This document shows, one piece after another, positions 10,484 to 20,062 of a stretch of 64,000 nt of DNA. A program made the translations under genes and the position numbers. Each line of letters begins with the position of its first letter. Position 1 is the stretch's first letter. Origin of the DNA: Brevundimonas sp. EYE_349. Lineage in GTDB: Bacteria > Pseudomonadota > Alphaproteobacteria > Caulobacterales > Caulobacteraceae. Under the pieces are notes generated by a model that saw only the letters and a list, made by a program, of their open reading frames with translations, made no database searches and was not told the DNA's origin. The DNA lies in contig NZ_JAHXPB010000002.1 in the NCBI RefSeq assembly GCF_023147505.1, forward strand, positions 248,001 through 312,000. The letters are read 5' to 3'.

Positions 10484-11569
10484 ATGGCGCGCATCACGCT
10501 GCGACAGCTGCTCGACCACGCGGCAGAGAACGACTACGGCCTGCCGGCCTATAATATCAACAACATGGAGCAGGGCCTGGCGATCATGGAGGCGGCCCAT
10601 GATGTCAACGCCCCCGTCATCATTCAGGCCTCGCGCGGCGCCCGCAACTACGCCAACGACATCGTCCTGGCCAAGCTGATCGACGCCTTGGCCGAGCTTT
10701 ATCCGCACATCCCGGTCTGCATGCACCAGGACCACGGCAACGGCCCGGCGACCTGCGCCACCGCCATCCAGTACGGCTTCACCAGCGTCATGATGGACGG
10801 TTCGCTGGAAGAGGACGCCAAGACCCCCGCCTCCTACGAATACAATGTCGACGTCACCCGTCGCGTCACCGAAATGGCCCACGCCTGCGGCGTCTCGGTC
10901 GAGGGTGAACTGGGCGTCCTGGGCTCGCTGGAGACCGGCATGGGCGAGGCCGAAGACGGCCACGGCTTCGAAGGCAAGCTGGATCACTCGCAACTGCTGA
11001 CCGACCCGGATCAGGCCGTCGACTTCGTCGCCGCCACCAAGGTCGACGCCCTGGCCATCGCCATGGGCACCAGCCACGGCGCCTACAAGTTCACGCGCCA
11101 GCCGGACGGCGACGTCCTGGCCATGAATGTGATCGAGGAAATCCATCGCCGCCTGCCCAACACCCACCTGGTGATGCACGGCTCATCGTCCGTGCCGCAG
11201 GATCTGCAGGACATCATCAACGCCTATGGCGGCGAGATGCCCCAGACCTGGGGCGTGCCGGTCGAGGAGATCCAGCGCGGCATCAAGCACGGCGTGCGCA
11301 AGGTCAACATCGACACCGACAACCGCATGGCCATCACCGGCGCCATCCGTAAGGCGCTGATCGAGAAGCCGGGCGAGTTCGATCCCCGCTACTATCTGAA
11401 GCCTGCCAAGGAGGCGATGAAGAAGCTCTGCATGGAGCGTTATCAGCAGTTCGGCTGCGAGGGTCAGGCCGCCAAGATCCGCCCGCTCTCCACCGCTCAG
11501 ATGGCCAAGCGCTACGCCGCGGGCGACCTTGATCCATCGTTCCGCGGCGCCGCCGTCAAGGCTGCCTGA
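10484..11569 (+). CDS. fba: Class II fructose-bisphosphate aldolase
   Basis: Zn-dependent aldolase, 361 aa, of the long Calvin-cycle-type subgroup, cleaving fructose 1,6-bisphosphate to DHAP and glyceraldehyde 3-phosphate. CMHQDHGNG around residues 79-87 supplies the catalytic Asp83 and the Zn ligand His84; [15 protein letters not shown] and [17 protein letters not shown] are the further signatures. The ATG at 10484 follows AGGAG with an 8-nt gap. Upstream lies a 145-bp gap with the hairpin after pgk, so fba may have its own promoter. It completes the gap-pgk-fba cluster. Confidence 0.95.
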   Translation: MARITLRQLLDHAAENDYGLPAYNINNMEQGLAIMEAAHDVNAPVIIQASRGARNYANDIVLAKLIDALAELYPHIPVCMHQDHGNGPATCATAIQYGFTSVMMDGSLEEDAKTPASYEYNVDVTRRVTEMAHACGVSVEGELGVLGSLETGMGEAEDGHGFEGKLDHSQLLTDPDQAVDFVAATKVDALAIAMGTSHGAYKFTRQPDGDVLAMNVIEEIHRRLPNTHLVMHGSSSVPQDLQDIINAYGGEMPQTWGVPVEEIQRGIKHGVRKVNIDTDNRMAITGAIRKALIEKPGEFDPRYYLKPAKEAMKKLCMERYQQFGCEGQAAKIRPLSTAQMAKRYAAGDLDPSFRGAAVKAA

Positions 11570-11575
11570 TAAGTC

Positions 11576-12211
11576 TCAGACCGGGTAGCGGCGCGACAGT
11601 TCGTACCGCACCCGGTCTTCTTCCCGCCGCGCCATGTCCAGGGCGTCGCTGGCGTCACGCGCATTGCGGCGTGCATCGCGGATTTCCCCGCGCACTTCCT
11701 GAATACGATTTCGGATTTTCTGGCGCTCCTCGTCGGATAAGCCGTTCTGGCGCAGTTCCGCCTGTTTGGCCTCCAGCTTGTCCTCGCGGTTCTCGATCCG
11801 CGAAATGGCGCTGTTCAGCGCGCTCTGGGCGGATTCAACCGCCGTCACCACCTCATACAGGCGTCGTCCGTCACGATAGGCGGGCAAGAACTCCGCTTCT
11901 TCTTCCGGGCGACAGACGCCGTAGTAGGTATTTCCCGCCCTGCCCTCGCTCCAGCCGCGCTGGAAGGTGCAATAGCTCCGCAATCCATCCTCGCGCGCGG
12001 ACTGATAAGCGCCGGGATTGGGCGCAACCTGATATTTGGCGCAGGCCTTGGCGTGGTCTTCCAGCCGCGTCACGGGATAGCCTGACGCCCCATCGGCATA
12101 GCCCTTTTCACCCCAGGCGCCAGCCAGGCACTCGTCCTTGCTCATGGTCGTGCAGCTTGTCAGCAGGGCCGCCGCAGCCGCCCCGACGCTGACGATCAAA
12201 AAACGTCTCAT
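11576..12211 (-). CDS. DUF2799 lipoprotein
   Basis: 211 aa from the ATG at 12211, starting with a lipoprotein signal (MRRFLIVSVGAAAAALLTSC, Cys20). Residues ~25-115 match the DUF2799 pattern with conserved Gly/Tyr/Cys blocks (GYADGASGYPVTRLEDHAKAC, YQSAREDGLRSYC, GNTYYGVC). Residues ~130-210 form a charged coiled coil (ENREDKLEAKQAELRQNG and following). Function of the family is unknown; the location is presumably the cell envelope. The upstream extension of the frame runs antisense over the start of the next gene and is rejected. It is convergent with fba, with 6 bp between the stops. Confidence 0.8.
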   Translation of the reverse strand: MRRFLIVSVGAAAAALLTSCTTMSKDECLAGAWGEKGYADGASGYPVTRLEDHAKACAKYQVAPNPGAYQSAREDGLRSYCTFQRGWSEGRAGNTYYGVCRPEEEAEFLPAYRDGRRLYEVVTAVESAQSALNSAISRIENREDKLEAKQAELRQNGLSDEERQKIRNRIQEVRGEIRDARRNARDASDALDMARREEDRVRYELSRRYPV

Positions 12212-12302
12212 CGGAAATCCCCTACGCCCCGGCCTACTATCAGACGACGCCGCACCGTCGCGCAAGCGCTTCGACGTGCTACATCCGCAGCTGGAGACCG
12301 CC

Positions 12303-13322
12303 TTGCCCGAACACCTGCCCGAACCCGATCTGCCCGACGACGAAGACGCCGCAGCCGCTGAAGTGCTGGAGGCGCGGATCGAGGTATCCGGCGTCCGTCT
12401 GGACAAGGCGCTGACCACGGCCTTTCCCACCCTGTCGCGCGCACGGCTTCAAGCGCTGCTGGCCGAAGGCGCCGTCAGCCGTGACGGCGTGGCCCTGACC
12501 ACCGGGTCGGCCAAGGCCCAACCCGGCCTCTACGCCGTCGCCCTGCCGCCCGTCGCGCCCGCCACGCCCCAGCCGGAAGCCATTCCCCTGACCGTCCTCT
12601 ACGAAGACGCCGACCTGATCGTCATCGACAAGCCTGCGGGCATGGCCGCCCATCCGGCGCCCGGCTGCGAGACCGGCACGCTGGTCAACGCCCTTCTGGC
12701 CCATTGCGGCGACAGCCTTTCGGGCATCGGCGGGGTCGCCCGCCCCGGCATTGTTCACCGTCTGGACAAGGACACCTCTGGCGTCATGGTCGCCGCCAAG
12801 ACCGATCGCGCTCACCAGGGCCTGTCCGCCCTGTTCGCCGCCCATGACATCGAGCGCACCTACATCGCCCTGACGCGCGGCGCTCCCTCGCCCGTAAAAG
12901 GCCGGATCGAAACCCGCATCGGCCGTTCCAATGGCGATCGCAAGAAGATGGCCGTGCTGAAATCCGGGGGGCGTGAGGCGATCACCGACTATGTCGTCCA
13001 AGCCGTCTTCGGAGAACCGGCCAAGGCTGGCGGCGCGCCAATGGCCGCCCGCTTGGCCTGCACCCTGCACACCGGACGCACCCATCAGATCCGCGTTCAC
13101 ATGGCGTCCAAGGGTTCGCCCTTGCTCGGCGATCCGGTCTATGGCTCCGGCAGCCCCGCCGCCCCCGTCCGCGCAGCCATCGCCGAAGCTGGGCTGGCTC
13201 GTCAGGCTCTGCACGCCGCCGTGCTCGGCTTCGTCCACCCCGTCACCGGCCAACCGCTCCGCTTCGAAACCCCGCCCCCGGCTGATATGCAGATGCTCGA
13301 AACCCTTCTGACCACGCTCTGA
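12303..13322 (+). CDS. rluD: RluA/RluD-family 23S rRNA pseudouridine synthase
   Basis: 339 aa. N-terminal S4 RNA-binding domain (VRLDKALTTAFPTLSRARLQALL) followed by a PseudoU_synth_2 domain with the catalytic aspartate in RPGIVHRLDKDTSGVMVAAKT and the later GRTHQIRVHMAS motif. The family isomerises uridines in 23S rRNA helix 69 (RluD) or related sites; assignment to RluD specifically is by overall resemblance. I place the start at a TTG (12303) because GGAG lies exactly 6 nt upstream and the 55-codon upstream extension overlaps the divergent DUF2799 gene. It is followed 13 bp later by a small acetyltransferase gene. Confidence 0.85.
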   Translation: MPEHLPEPDLPDDEDAAAAEVLEARIEVSGVRLDKALTTAFPTLSRARLQALLAEGAVSRDGVALTTGSAKAQPGLYAVALPPVAPATPQPEAIPLTVLYEDADLIVIDKPAGMAAHPAPGCETGTLVNALLAHCGDSLSGIGGVARPGIVHRLDKDTSGVMVAAKTDRAHQGLSALFAAHDIERTYIALTRGAPSPVKGRIETRIGRSNGDRKKMAVLKSGGREAITDYVVQAVFGEPAKAGGAPMAARLACTLHTGRTHQIRVHMASKGSPLLGDPVYGSGSPAAPVRAAIAEAGLARQALHAAVLGFVHPVTGQPLRFETPPPADMQMLETLLTTL

Positions 13323-13335
13323 AAGGCGCCGACCG

Positions 13336-13641
13336 ATGGCCGACACAGAAATCCGCGACAACGCCGACCGTCATCAGTACGAACTGCCCGTCGAGGGCGA
13401 GATCGCCGTCGTCACCTACAATCTGTCGCCGCCCAATCTGATGATCACCGAGTCATTGGTGCCTCAGCCGCTCGAAGGTCGCGGCATCGCCAGCCGCCTT
13501 GCCAAGCACGTCATCGAGGACGCCCGCGCGCGCGAACTGCTGATCCTGCCCGTCTGCCCCTTCTTCGCCGCCTATTTCCAGAAACACCCTGAACTCGCGG
13601 AGGTGGTTCACCCCACCTATCGCACCATTCTGGGCCTCTGA
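13336..13641 (+). CDS. YjdJ-type small GNAT acetyltransferase
   Basis: 101-aa single-domain GNAT-fold protein of the YjdJ/Gtn-like kind. The acetyl-CoA loop is seen in LVPQPLEGRGIASRLAKHVIEDARAREL, followed by ILPVCPFFAAYFQKHPE, typical of the group. The substrate is unknown. It sits 13 bp behind rluD on the same strand and 250 bp before rpoH, probably sharing the rluD transcript. Confidence 0.8.
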   Translation: MADTEIRDNADRHQYELPVEGEIAVVTYNLSPPNLMITESLVPQPLEGRGIASRLAKHVIEDARARELLILPVCPFFAAYFQKHPELAEVVHPTYRTILGL

Positions 13642-13678
13642 CCCGCCTATCCACATCGTGACTTGTCGCCAAGTAGGT

Positions 13679-13706
13679 CTTGAATAGAAACTTACCAACC
13701 CTATAT
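13679..13706 (+). promoter_or_regulatory. Sigma-32 (heat-shock) type promoter upstream of rpoH
   Basis: CTTGAA (13679-13684) and CCCTATAT (13699-13706) are separated by 14 bp, close to the sigma-32 consensus (CTTGAA, 13-17 bp, CCCCATnT). It lies about 190 bp ahead of the rpoH start. A heat-shock promoter for rpoH, giving positive autoregulation, has been described in Caulobacter crescentus, which fits. Confidence 0.65.
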
Positions 13707-13892
13707 GAGCCCGTTGATGGTCCCGGTGCGGCGCGGCGTGGCGGCGACTGTCACGCTTTCGTGTGACCATTCGCCTCTAAAAATAGGGGCAACTCATCAC
13801 CATCTGGTTGGTTGAGGGGAGAGGCTTCGGCGCACATGCGGTGGTCGAGGACGAAGAGCCCGCTCGTTCAAGACGGTCGGAGGGACCATTAT

Positions 13893-14780
13893 ATGGCTGC
13901 CAATAGTACGCTCGCGGTGATGTCGCCTGAACAGGGCCTGTCGCGTTATCTGACGGAAATCCGCAAGTTTCCGATGCTGACCAAGGACGAGGAGTTCATG
14001 CTCGCCAAACGTTGGTCCGAGCATCAGGACCCCGAGGCCGCCCACCGCCTTGTAACCTCGCACCTTCGTCTCGTGGCCAAGATCGCCATGGGCTATCGCG
14101 GCTACGGCCTGCCGATCGGCGAAGTGATTTCCGAGGGCAACGTCGGTCTGATGCAGGCCGTCAAGAAGTTCGACCCCGACAAGGGTTTCCGCCTGGCCAC
14201 CTACGCCATGTGGTGGATTCGCGCCTCGATCCAGGAATACATCCTACGCAGCTGGTCGCTCGTGAAGATGGGCACGACCGCCGCGCAGAAGAAGCTGTTC
14301 TTCAATCTGCGCAAGGCCAAGAGCCAGATTTCGGCCTTCGAGGAAGGCGACCTGCACCCCGAACACCTCTCCGCCATCGCCACCAAGCTAGGTGTGACCG
14401 AGGAAGAGGTGACCAACATGAACCGCCGTCTCGGCGGCGACGCCTCGCTCAATGCGCCGCTTCGCGCCGATGGCGAAAGCGAATGGCAGGATTGGCTGGC
14501 GGACGACACGGCCGTCTCTCAGGAGACCCAACTCGCCGACGACGAGGAGAAGGGCATCCGCATGAGCCTGCTTCAGGAGGCCATGGAAGAGCTGACTGAC
14601 CGCGAGAAGCACATCCTGACCGAACGCCGCCTGAAGGACGATCCGGTCACTCTGGAAGAACTCGCCGGTCAGTATGGCGTGTCGCGTGAACGCGTGCGTC
14701 AGATCGAGGTCCGCGCCTTCGAGAAACTGCAAAAGGCCATGCGCGCCGCCGCCGAAGAGCGGAACCTGGTCGACGCCTGA
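13893..14780 (+). CDS. rpoH: RNA polymerase heat-shock sigma factor (sigma-32)
   Basis: 295 aa, the length of Caulobacter RpoH. Region 2 is clear: HLRLVAKIAMGYRGYGLPIGEVISEGNVGLMQAVKKFDPDKGFRLATYAMWWIRASIQEYIL, with the RpoH box (residues ~130-140, AAQKKLFFNLRK) that marks sigma-32. Region 4.2 HTH is GQYGVSRERVRQIEVRAFEKLQ. The ATG at 13893 has AGGGA 7 nt upstream; the in-frame extension to 13812 lacks support. The 250-bp leader holds a sigma-32-like promoter and a small hairpin (GTCAC/GTGAC near 13750-13767). Confidence 0.95.
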   Translation: MAANSTLAVMSPEQGLSRYLTEIRKFPMLTKDEEFMLAKRWSEHQDPEAAHRLVTSHLRLVAKIAMGYRGYGLPIGEVISEGNVGLMQAVKKFDPDKGFRLATYAMWWIRASIQEYILRSWSLVKMGTTAAQKKLFFNLRKAKSQISAFEEGDLHPEHLSAIATKLGVTEEEVTNMNRRLGGDASLNAPLRADGESEWQDWLADDTAVSQETQLADDEEKGIRMSLLQEAMEELTDREKHILTERRLKDDPVTLEELAGQYGVSRERVRQIEVRAFEKLQKAMRAAAEERNLVDA

Positions 14781-14802
14781 CCTTAAGCCTGTCGCCTGCG
14801 CC

Positions 14803-15609
14803 TCAGGACGCCTTGGCCATCGGCTGGGCGTCTGCGGCGCGGGCGGCGTTCACCACCGCATTCACCGGCTGCAGCAATCCGGCCTTGGTCACTTGCCCGG
14901 TCGCCAGATAGGCCTGCAGCGTGGCCACCACCATCACAAGCTTGGCGTCCGACGCCTTGATCGCCAGACTGTTCAACGTCTCGGCCTGCTGGCGAATGGC
15001 GCGCGTGGCCTGGGACGGATCCTGCTCGAACTGCGACAGGGCGGAGACGAGGATACGTGTCGCCTGATCGCGCATTTCCGCCGCCCCGCCAGCCGCGCCA
15101 TCGCTACGGCGCTTTTTGGCCCCGGTGTATTCGCCCGAGTTGAAGCGTCTGCGATCCGGCCCGACATAGCCGACCGCCTCGATCCACGGGCGGGGCTTCA
15201 GGGCGACATTCTCGACCCGTTTGAACAGGTCGCCGGTCGTGAAGGGCTTTCTCAGAAACTCATGGACGCCGGCGTCGCGCGCGCCCTTGATGGCGGCGGC
15301 CGTCGCCTCGCCCGTCACCATGATGATGGGCGACATCCGGCACGACATGCTGGAGCGCCGCACGCGCCGCGTCAGGGTCTCGCCGTTCAGCGTCTCGCCC
15401 GACCTTTCGGTGAAGATCACGCCCGGCTCGACGTCGCGCAGCAGCTCCAGCGCCCGTTCCTCGTCGCTCTCGCTATAGACCTCGCGCGCGCCCATGCCCT
15501 TGATGATGTCGGTCAGCAACCGGACGGCCGACGCATTGGGATCGACGATCACCACCCGCCTTATCGCGGGCTCTATGCGGCTCAGGGTTCTGGCGTTGGT
15601 TGAGAACAC
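14803..15609 (-). CDS. Receiver-domain protein lacking the phospho-acceptor Asp
   Basis: 268 aa. Residues ~17-135 form a REC domain: acidic-pocket Asp23 (VIVDPNAS), Thr99 (IIMVTGEA) and Lys121 (FLRKPF) are kept, but the phosphorylated Asp is replaced by Glu68 (GVIFTERSGE). Glu at this site often mimics the phosphorylated state, so the output may be constitutive; this is inference. After a GYVGPDRRRF linker, residues ~165-268 are a helical region of unknown function with no DNA-binding or enzymatic motif. It is convergent with rpoH (22 bp between stops) and lies downstream of purA. No cognate kinase is adjacent. Confidence 0.8.
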   Translation of the reverse strand: MFSTNARTLSRIEPAIRRVVIVDPNASAVRLLTDIIKGMGAREVYSESDEERALELLRDVEPGVIFTERSGETLNGETLTRRVRRSSMSCRMSPIIMVTGEATAAAIKGARDAGVHEFLRKPFTTGDLFKRVENVALKPRPWIEAVGYVGPDRRRFNSGEYTGAKKRRSDGAAGGAAEMRDQATRILVSALSQFEQDPSQATRAIRQQAETLNSLAIKASDAKLVMVVATLQAYLATGQVTKAGLLQPVNAVVNAARAADAQPMAKAS

Positions 15610-15682
15610 GTCCGGCTCCGGGTTGGAGCCTTATGCTTACCGCCCCTGGGTTAAAGCCTGTTGAATCCGCCGTTACGCCCGA

Positions 15683-16978
<1,296 letters not shown>

Positions 16979-17099
16979 AGCACTTCTCCGCCCAAGCACT
17001 CTCCTTAAGAGAATGCGTCAAAATCATCGGGAACGCGGCAACGGCGCGGCGACCCGAACGCGGGCGCAGCCTATAGCCGGGGAATCGCCGAATGTCCCC

Positions 17100-17735
17100 T
17101 CAGGGTGCTGACTTTTTGGGCCGGTAGTCGCGCTTGTCGATACAGGCGTCGTATGTGGCCCGGTCGATCTTGATCCAGTCCGTCTTGTTGATACCCCGCC
17201 ATCCCTTGGTCGCTGGACTGAACGGATAGGCGGACGCCATCTTGATCCAGCGATCCTGCTCGTCGGCGATTAACCTTATTTCCGACGCGACCTCAGCCAG
17301 GTCCTGATCGCGACAGAACAGCAGAGCCACATCATAGGCATTCCGATGCGCCATCTGGATCACGTCCAATGCAATCCGGACGTCTATACCCTTCTCGTCG
17401 CCGTCCAGAAACGTATGAATCGTGCCGTCAGGCAGCTTCACCTGCTTGTTTCGGTATCGTAGCGGTCTGGTGCAGATATAGGCGCCTTCACGTCCCATCT
17501 GCGCGCCTTTGGCCGTCCAGAAATGATGCCAAAAAGGGTTGTCTGCCGCATCCGGAACCCCGGTGTAAAACCTCATACCCTCCACCTGCCAACCTTGACC
17601 CGCACATACCGCTTTCGTTAGGGCGACGGGGTCGTAGTTTAGAAACGGATAGCCGAAGGCGGCTTTTGCGCTGTGAAACAGATTCTGACCGTCGAAAAAT
17701 GCGACGGCGCGTTTTGTCTGTGGAAGCTGGGCCAT
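17100..17735 (-). CDS. NYN-domain (PIN-like) putative ribonuclease
   Basis: 211 aa from the ATG at 17735. The NYN fold is indicated by the N-terminal strand with Asp15 (VAFFDGQNLF), a central acidic segment (DGDEKGIDVRIALDVIQMA) and the late strand LLFCRDQDLAEVASEI, which together would form a Mg-binding acidic pocket like LabA/MARF1-type nucleases. Substrate unknown. Base composition and codon use are visibly less GC-rich than in purA and serC, suggesting recent acquisition. It stands alone between purA and the serC terminator. Confidence 0.75.
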   Translation of the reverse strand: MAQLPQTKRAVAFFDGQNLFHSAKAAFGYPFLNYDPVALTKAVCAGQGWQVEGMRFYTGVPDAADNPFWHHFWTAKGAQMGREGAYICTRPLRYRNKQVKLPDGTIHTFLDGDEKGIDVRIALDVIQMAHRNAYDVALLFCRDQDLAEVASEIRLIADEQDRWIKMASAYPFSPATKGWRGINKTDWIKIDRATYDACIDKRDYRPKKSAP

Positions 17736-17765
17736 ATCGCAAGAGTTGCGAAACTTGCACCCAAA

Positions 17766-17812
17766 AATCAATAACCCCGCCAGAGGCCTCTTGCGAGGCG
17801 TGTCCGGCGGGG
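17766..17812 (-). terminator. Intrinsic terminator after serC
   Basis: On the minus strand, 7-bp GC arms (17806-17812 and 17775-17781) enclose an inner GCCTC/GAGGC stem with a GCAA tetraloop, and the hairpin is followed by a T-rich tract (TTATTGATTTTT). It lies about 50 bp beyond the serC stop and ends the dnaJ-like/serC transcript. The small AT-rich sequence beyond it may hold the promoter of the NYN gene. Confidence 0.75.
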
Positions 17813-17864
17813 AAAAAGTGATAGCCGCTATATGGCAATCCAACGTCTGATAATCAACTTCAAT

Positions 17865-19019
17865 TTAAACACCTATCGCCGTCTCGAACGCCCATTCCAG
17901 CCAGGGCGTCGCCGCGATCACATCGGCCGTCTCGACCGTGCATCCGCACCACAACCTCAGGCCCGGCGGCGCATTGCGGTGCGGCTCCATGTCGAACACG
18001 GCCGCCTCGTTTTCCAGCAGGGCCTTGAAGCGCGAGACGAAGGCTTTCTGCGCCTTGTCATCCAGGCGGGTCACGCGCGGATCGACGAACTTCAGGCACA
18101 CCGAGGTCGTCGAGCGGATGTCGGGCCGTTCGGGCAGGAAGTCGATCCAGTCGGTCCTATCCACCCACGCCGCCAGCGCCGCATAGTTGGCGTCCGTCCG
18201 CCGGATCAGTTCGCTCAAGCCCCCGATGTCGCGCGCCCAGCCCAGGGCGTCGATCCAGTCTTCCAGCGTCAGAACCGAGAAGGTGTTGATCGCCACCCCA
18301 TCCGCCAGCGCCCGGTCGAACCGGCCCTGACCATCGGTCAGACGCAGCAGCTTGGGAATCGGCCGATCCGGTCGATAGGTGTCCAGCCGCTCCACCGCGC
18401 GCGGCGACAGCGCCATCACCCCGATGCCCGCCTCGCCGCCCAACGCCTTCTGGAAGCTGAACGTCACCACATCCAGCTTGTCGTACGGCAGCGGCATGGC
18501 GAAGGCGGCCGAGGTGGCGTCGCAGATGGCCAGCCCCTCGCGGTCGTCCGCGATCCAGTCCGCGTCGGGCACCCGCACGCCCGACGTCGTGCCGTTCCAG
18601 GGGAAGATCACGTCCTTGGACCAGTCCGCCCGCGACAGGTCGGGCAGTTCGCCCCACGGCGCGGTCAGGGCCTCGGGCTCCAGCCCCAGATGATCCTTCA
18701 CGTCCGCCAGCCAGGTCAGGCCGAAGTTCTCATAGGCCACCACCTGCACCGGCCGTGCGCCCAGCATCCCCCACAGCGCCGCCTCGACCGCGCCCGTGTC
18801 GGACCCCGGCGTATAGAGCATCACATGGCTGTCGGGGACCTCCAGCACCTCGCGCGTCAGGCGCAGACCATGGGCGAACCACTCGACCACCTCCGGCGCG
18901 CGGATGCCGCGCCCCAGCAGGTCGGAGGGCAGGCCGCCCAGCGCATAGCCCGCGCGTTTGGCCGTCGGTCCGGCCGAGAACCACGGCCGCGCCGGCTTCA
19001 CATCGGGCTTCACAGTCAT
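17865..19019 (-). CDS. serC: Phosphoserine aminotransferase
   Basis: PLP aminotransferase (class V), 384 aa, converting 3-phosphohydroxypyruvate to phosphoserine; also used in pyridoxal phosphate synthesis in some bacteria. The PLP lysine is in VTFSFQKALGGEAG, with the preceding Asp in AICDATSAAFAM. N-terminus KPARPWFSAGPTAKR is the phosphate-binding signature of the alphaproteobacterial type. The ATG at 19019 has GGAG 6 nt upstream; the frame extends 9 codons further without support. It starts 23 bp after the stop of the co-chaperone gene, forming a two-gene unit. serA is not in the window. Confidence 0.93.
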   Translation of the reverse strand: MTVKPDVKPARPWFSAGPTAKRAGYALGGLPSDLLGRGIRAPEVVEWFAHGLRLTREVLEVPDSHVMLYTPGSDTGAVEAALWGMLGARPVQVVAYENFGLTWLADVKDHLGLEPEALTAPWGELPDLSRADWSKDVIFPWNGTTSGVRVPDADWIADDREGLAICDATSAAFAMPLPYDKLDVVTFSFQKALGGEAGIGVMALSPRAVERLDTYRPDRPIPKLLRLTDGQGRFDRALADGVAINTFSVLTLEDWIDALGWARDIGGLSELIRRTDANYAALAAWVDRTDWIDFLPERPDIRSTTSVCLKFVDPRVTRLDDKAQKAFVSRFKALLENEAAVFDMEPHRNAPPGLRLWCGCTVETADVIAATPWLEWAFETAIGV

Positions 19020-19042
19020 GATCGTCTCCTCGCCCGGCGCGC

Positions 19043-19975
19043 TCAACGCCCCGGCGTATAGGGCCGCTTGGCGCGCCAGTCCTCGGCGAATTGGGTCAGC
19101 GCGGCGTCAGGCTCGTCCGGCAGCGTGACCACCAGCTTGGCCAACAGATCCCCGCGCCGCCCCTGGGCGAAGGCGCCGCGCCCCTTCAGCCGCAGCACCT
19201 TGCCCGAGTTCGAGCCGGCCGGGACCGTCATCTGCACCGCCCCTTCCGGCGTCGGCACGCGCACCTTGGCGCCCAGCACCGCATCGGGCACCGAGATCGG
19301 CAGATCCATCGTCAGGTCCGCGCCTTCGCGGCGATAGATCGGGTGCGCCTCGATCTTGAGCTCGATCAGGGCGTCGCCGTTCTCGGCCCCGCGCCCCGGC
19401 GCTCCCTGCCCGCGCAGACGGATGGTCTGGCCGTCCGACGCCCCCTTGGGTATGGTCACGTCCAGCGTGCGCCCGTCCGAGAACTGAATCCGGCGCGTCG
19501 CCCCGGCGATGGCGTCTTCCAGGCTGATGTCCAGCGTCGCCTTGACGTCCTGGCCGCGCGCGGTGAAATCCCGCGCCCCGCGCTGACGCCCCCCGCCGCC
19601 GAACATGCCAAACAGATCGTCCAGATCGACGCCTTCGAAGTTGGCGCGCCCGCCCGGCCCGCCGCCCTGACCAAAGGGACCGCCCCCCTGACCGAACGGA
19701 TTGCCTCCCGCGCGTCCCCCGCCGCTTCCGCCAAAGCCGCGATACTGTTCGTTGCCGTCGCCGTCGATCTGGCCCGCGTCGTATTTGGCGCGCTTGTCCT
19801 TGTCGCCCAGGATGTCGAAGGCGGCGGTCACGCGCTTGAACTTGTCCTCGGTGATCTTGTCGCCGGGGTTCTTGTCGGGGTGCAGTTCCTTGGCGAGCTT
19901 GCGGTACGCCTTCTTGACCTCGTCCGCGCTCGCGCCCTTCGAAACGCCCAGTTCCTTATAGGGGTCGCCTGCCAC
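19043..19975 (-). CDS. CbpA-like DnaJ co-chaperone (no zinc finger)
   Basis: 310 aa, GTG start at 19975 with GGAG upstream. Residues 4-68 are a J domain with the HPD motif (ELHPDKNPG) that stimulates DnaK ATPase. A Gly/Phe-rich linker (~80-125) follows, then two DnaJ C-terminal beta domains (~135-300). The Cys-rich zinc finger of DnaJ itself is absent, so this is a type II (CbpA/DjlA-like) J protein. It is co-directional with serC and lies next to the gene transfer agent relic. Confidence 0.88.
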   Translation of the reverse strand: MAGDPYKELGVSKGASADEVKKAYRKLAKELHPDKNPGDKITEDKFKRVTAAFDILGDKDKRAKYDAGQIDGDGNEQYRGFGGSGGGRAGGNPFGQGGGPFGQGGGPGGRANFEGVDLDDLFGMFGGGGRQRGARDFTARGQDVKATLDISLEDAIAGATRRIQFSDGRTLDVTIPKGASDGQTIRLRGQGAPGRGAENGDALIELKIEAHPIYRREGADLTMDLPISVPDAVLGAKVRVPTPEGAVQMTVPAGSNSGKVLRLKGRGAFAQGRRGDLLAKLVVTLPDEPDAALTQFAEDWRAKRPYTPGR

Positions 19976-20062
19976 GTCCGTTGTCGCTCCAACTGAAAAC
20001 CGATGGGCCGTCAGTTAAGCCATGCCCCCGCCTCCGCAAAGGGCCGGGTCCGTCATATTTCG

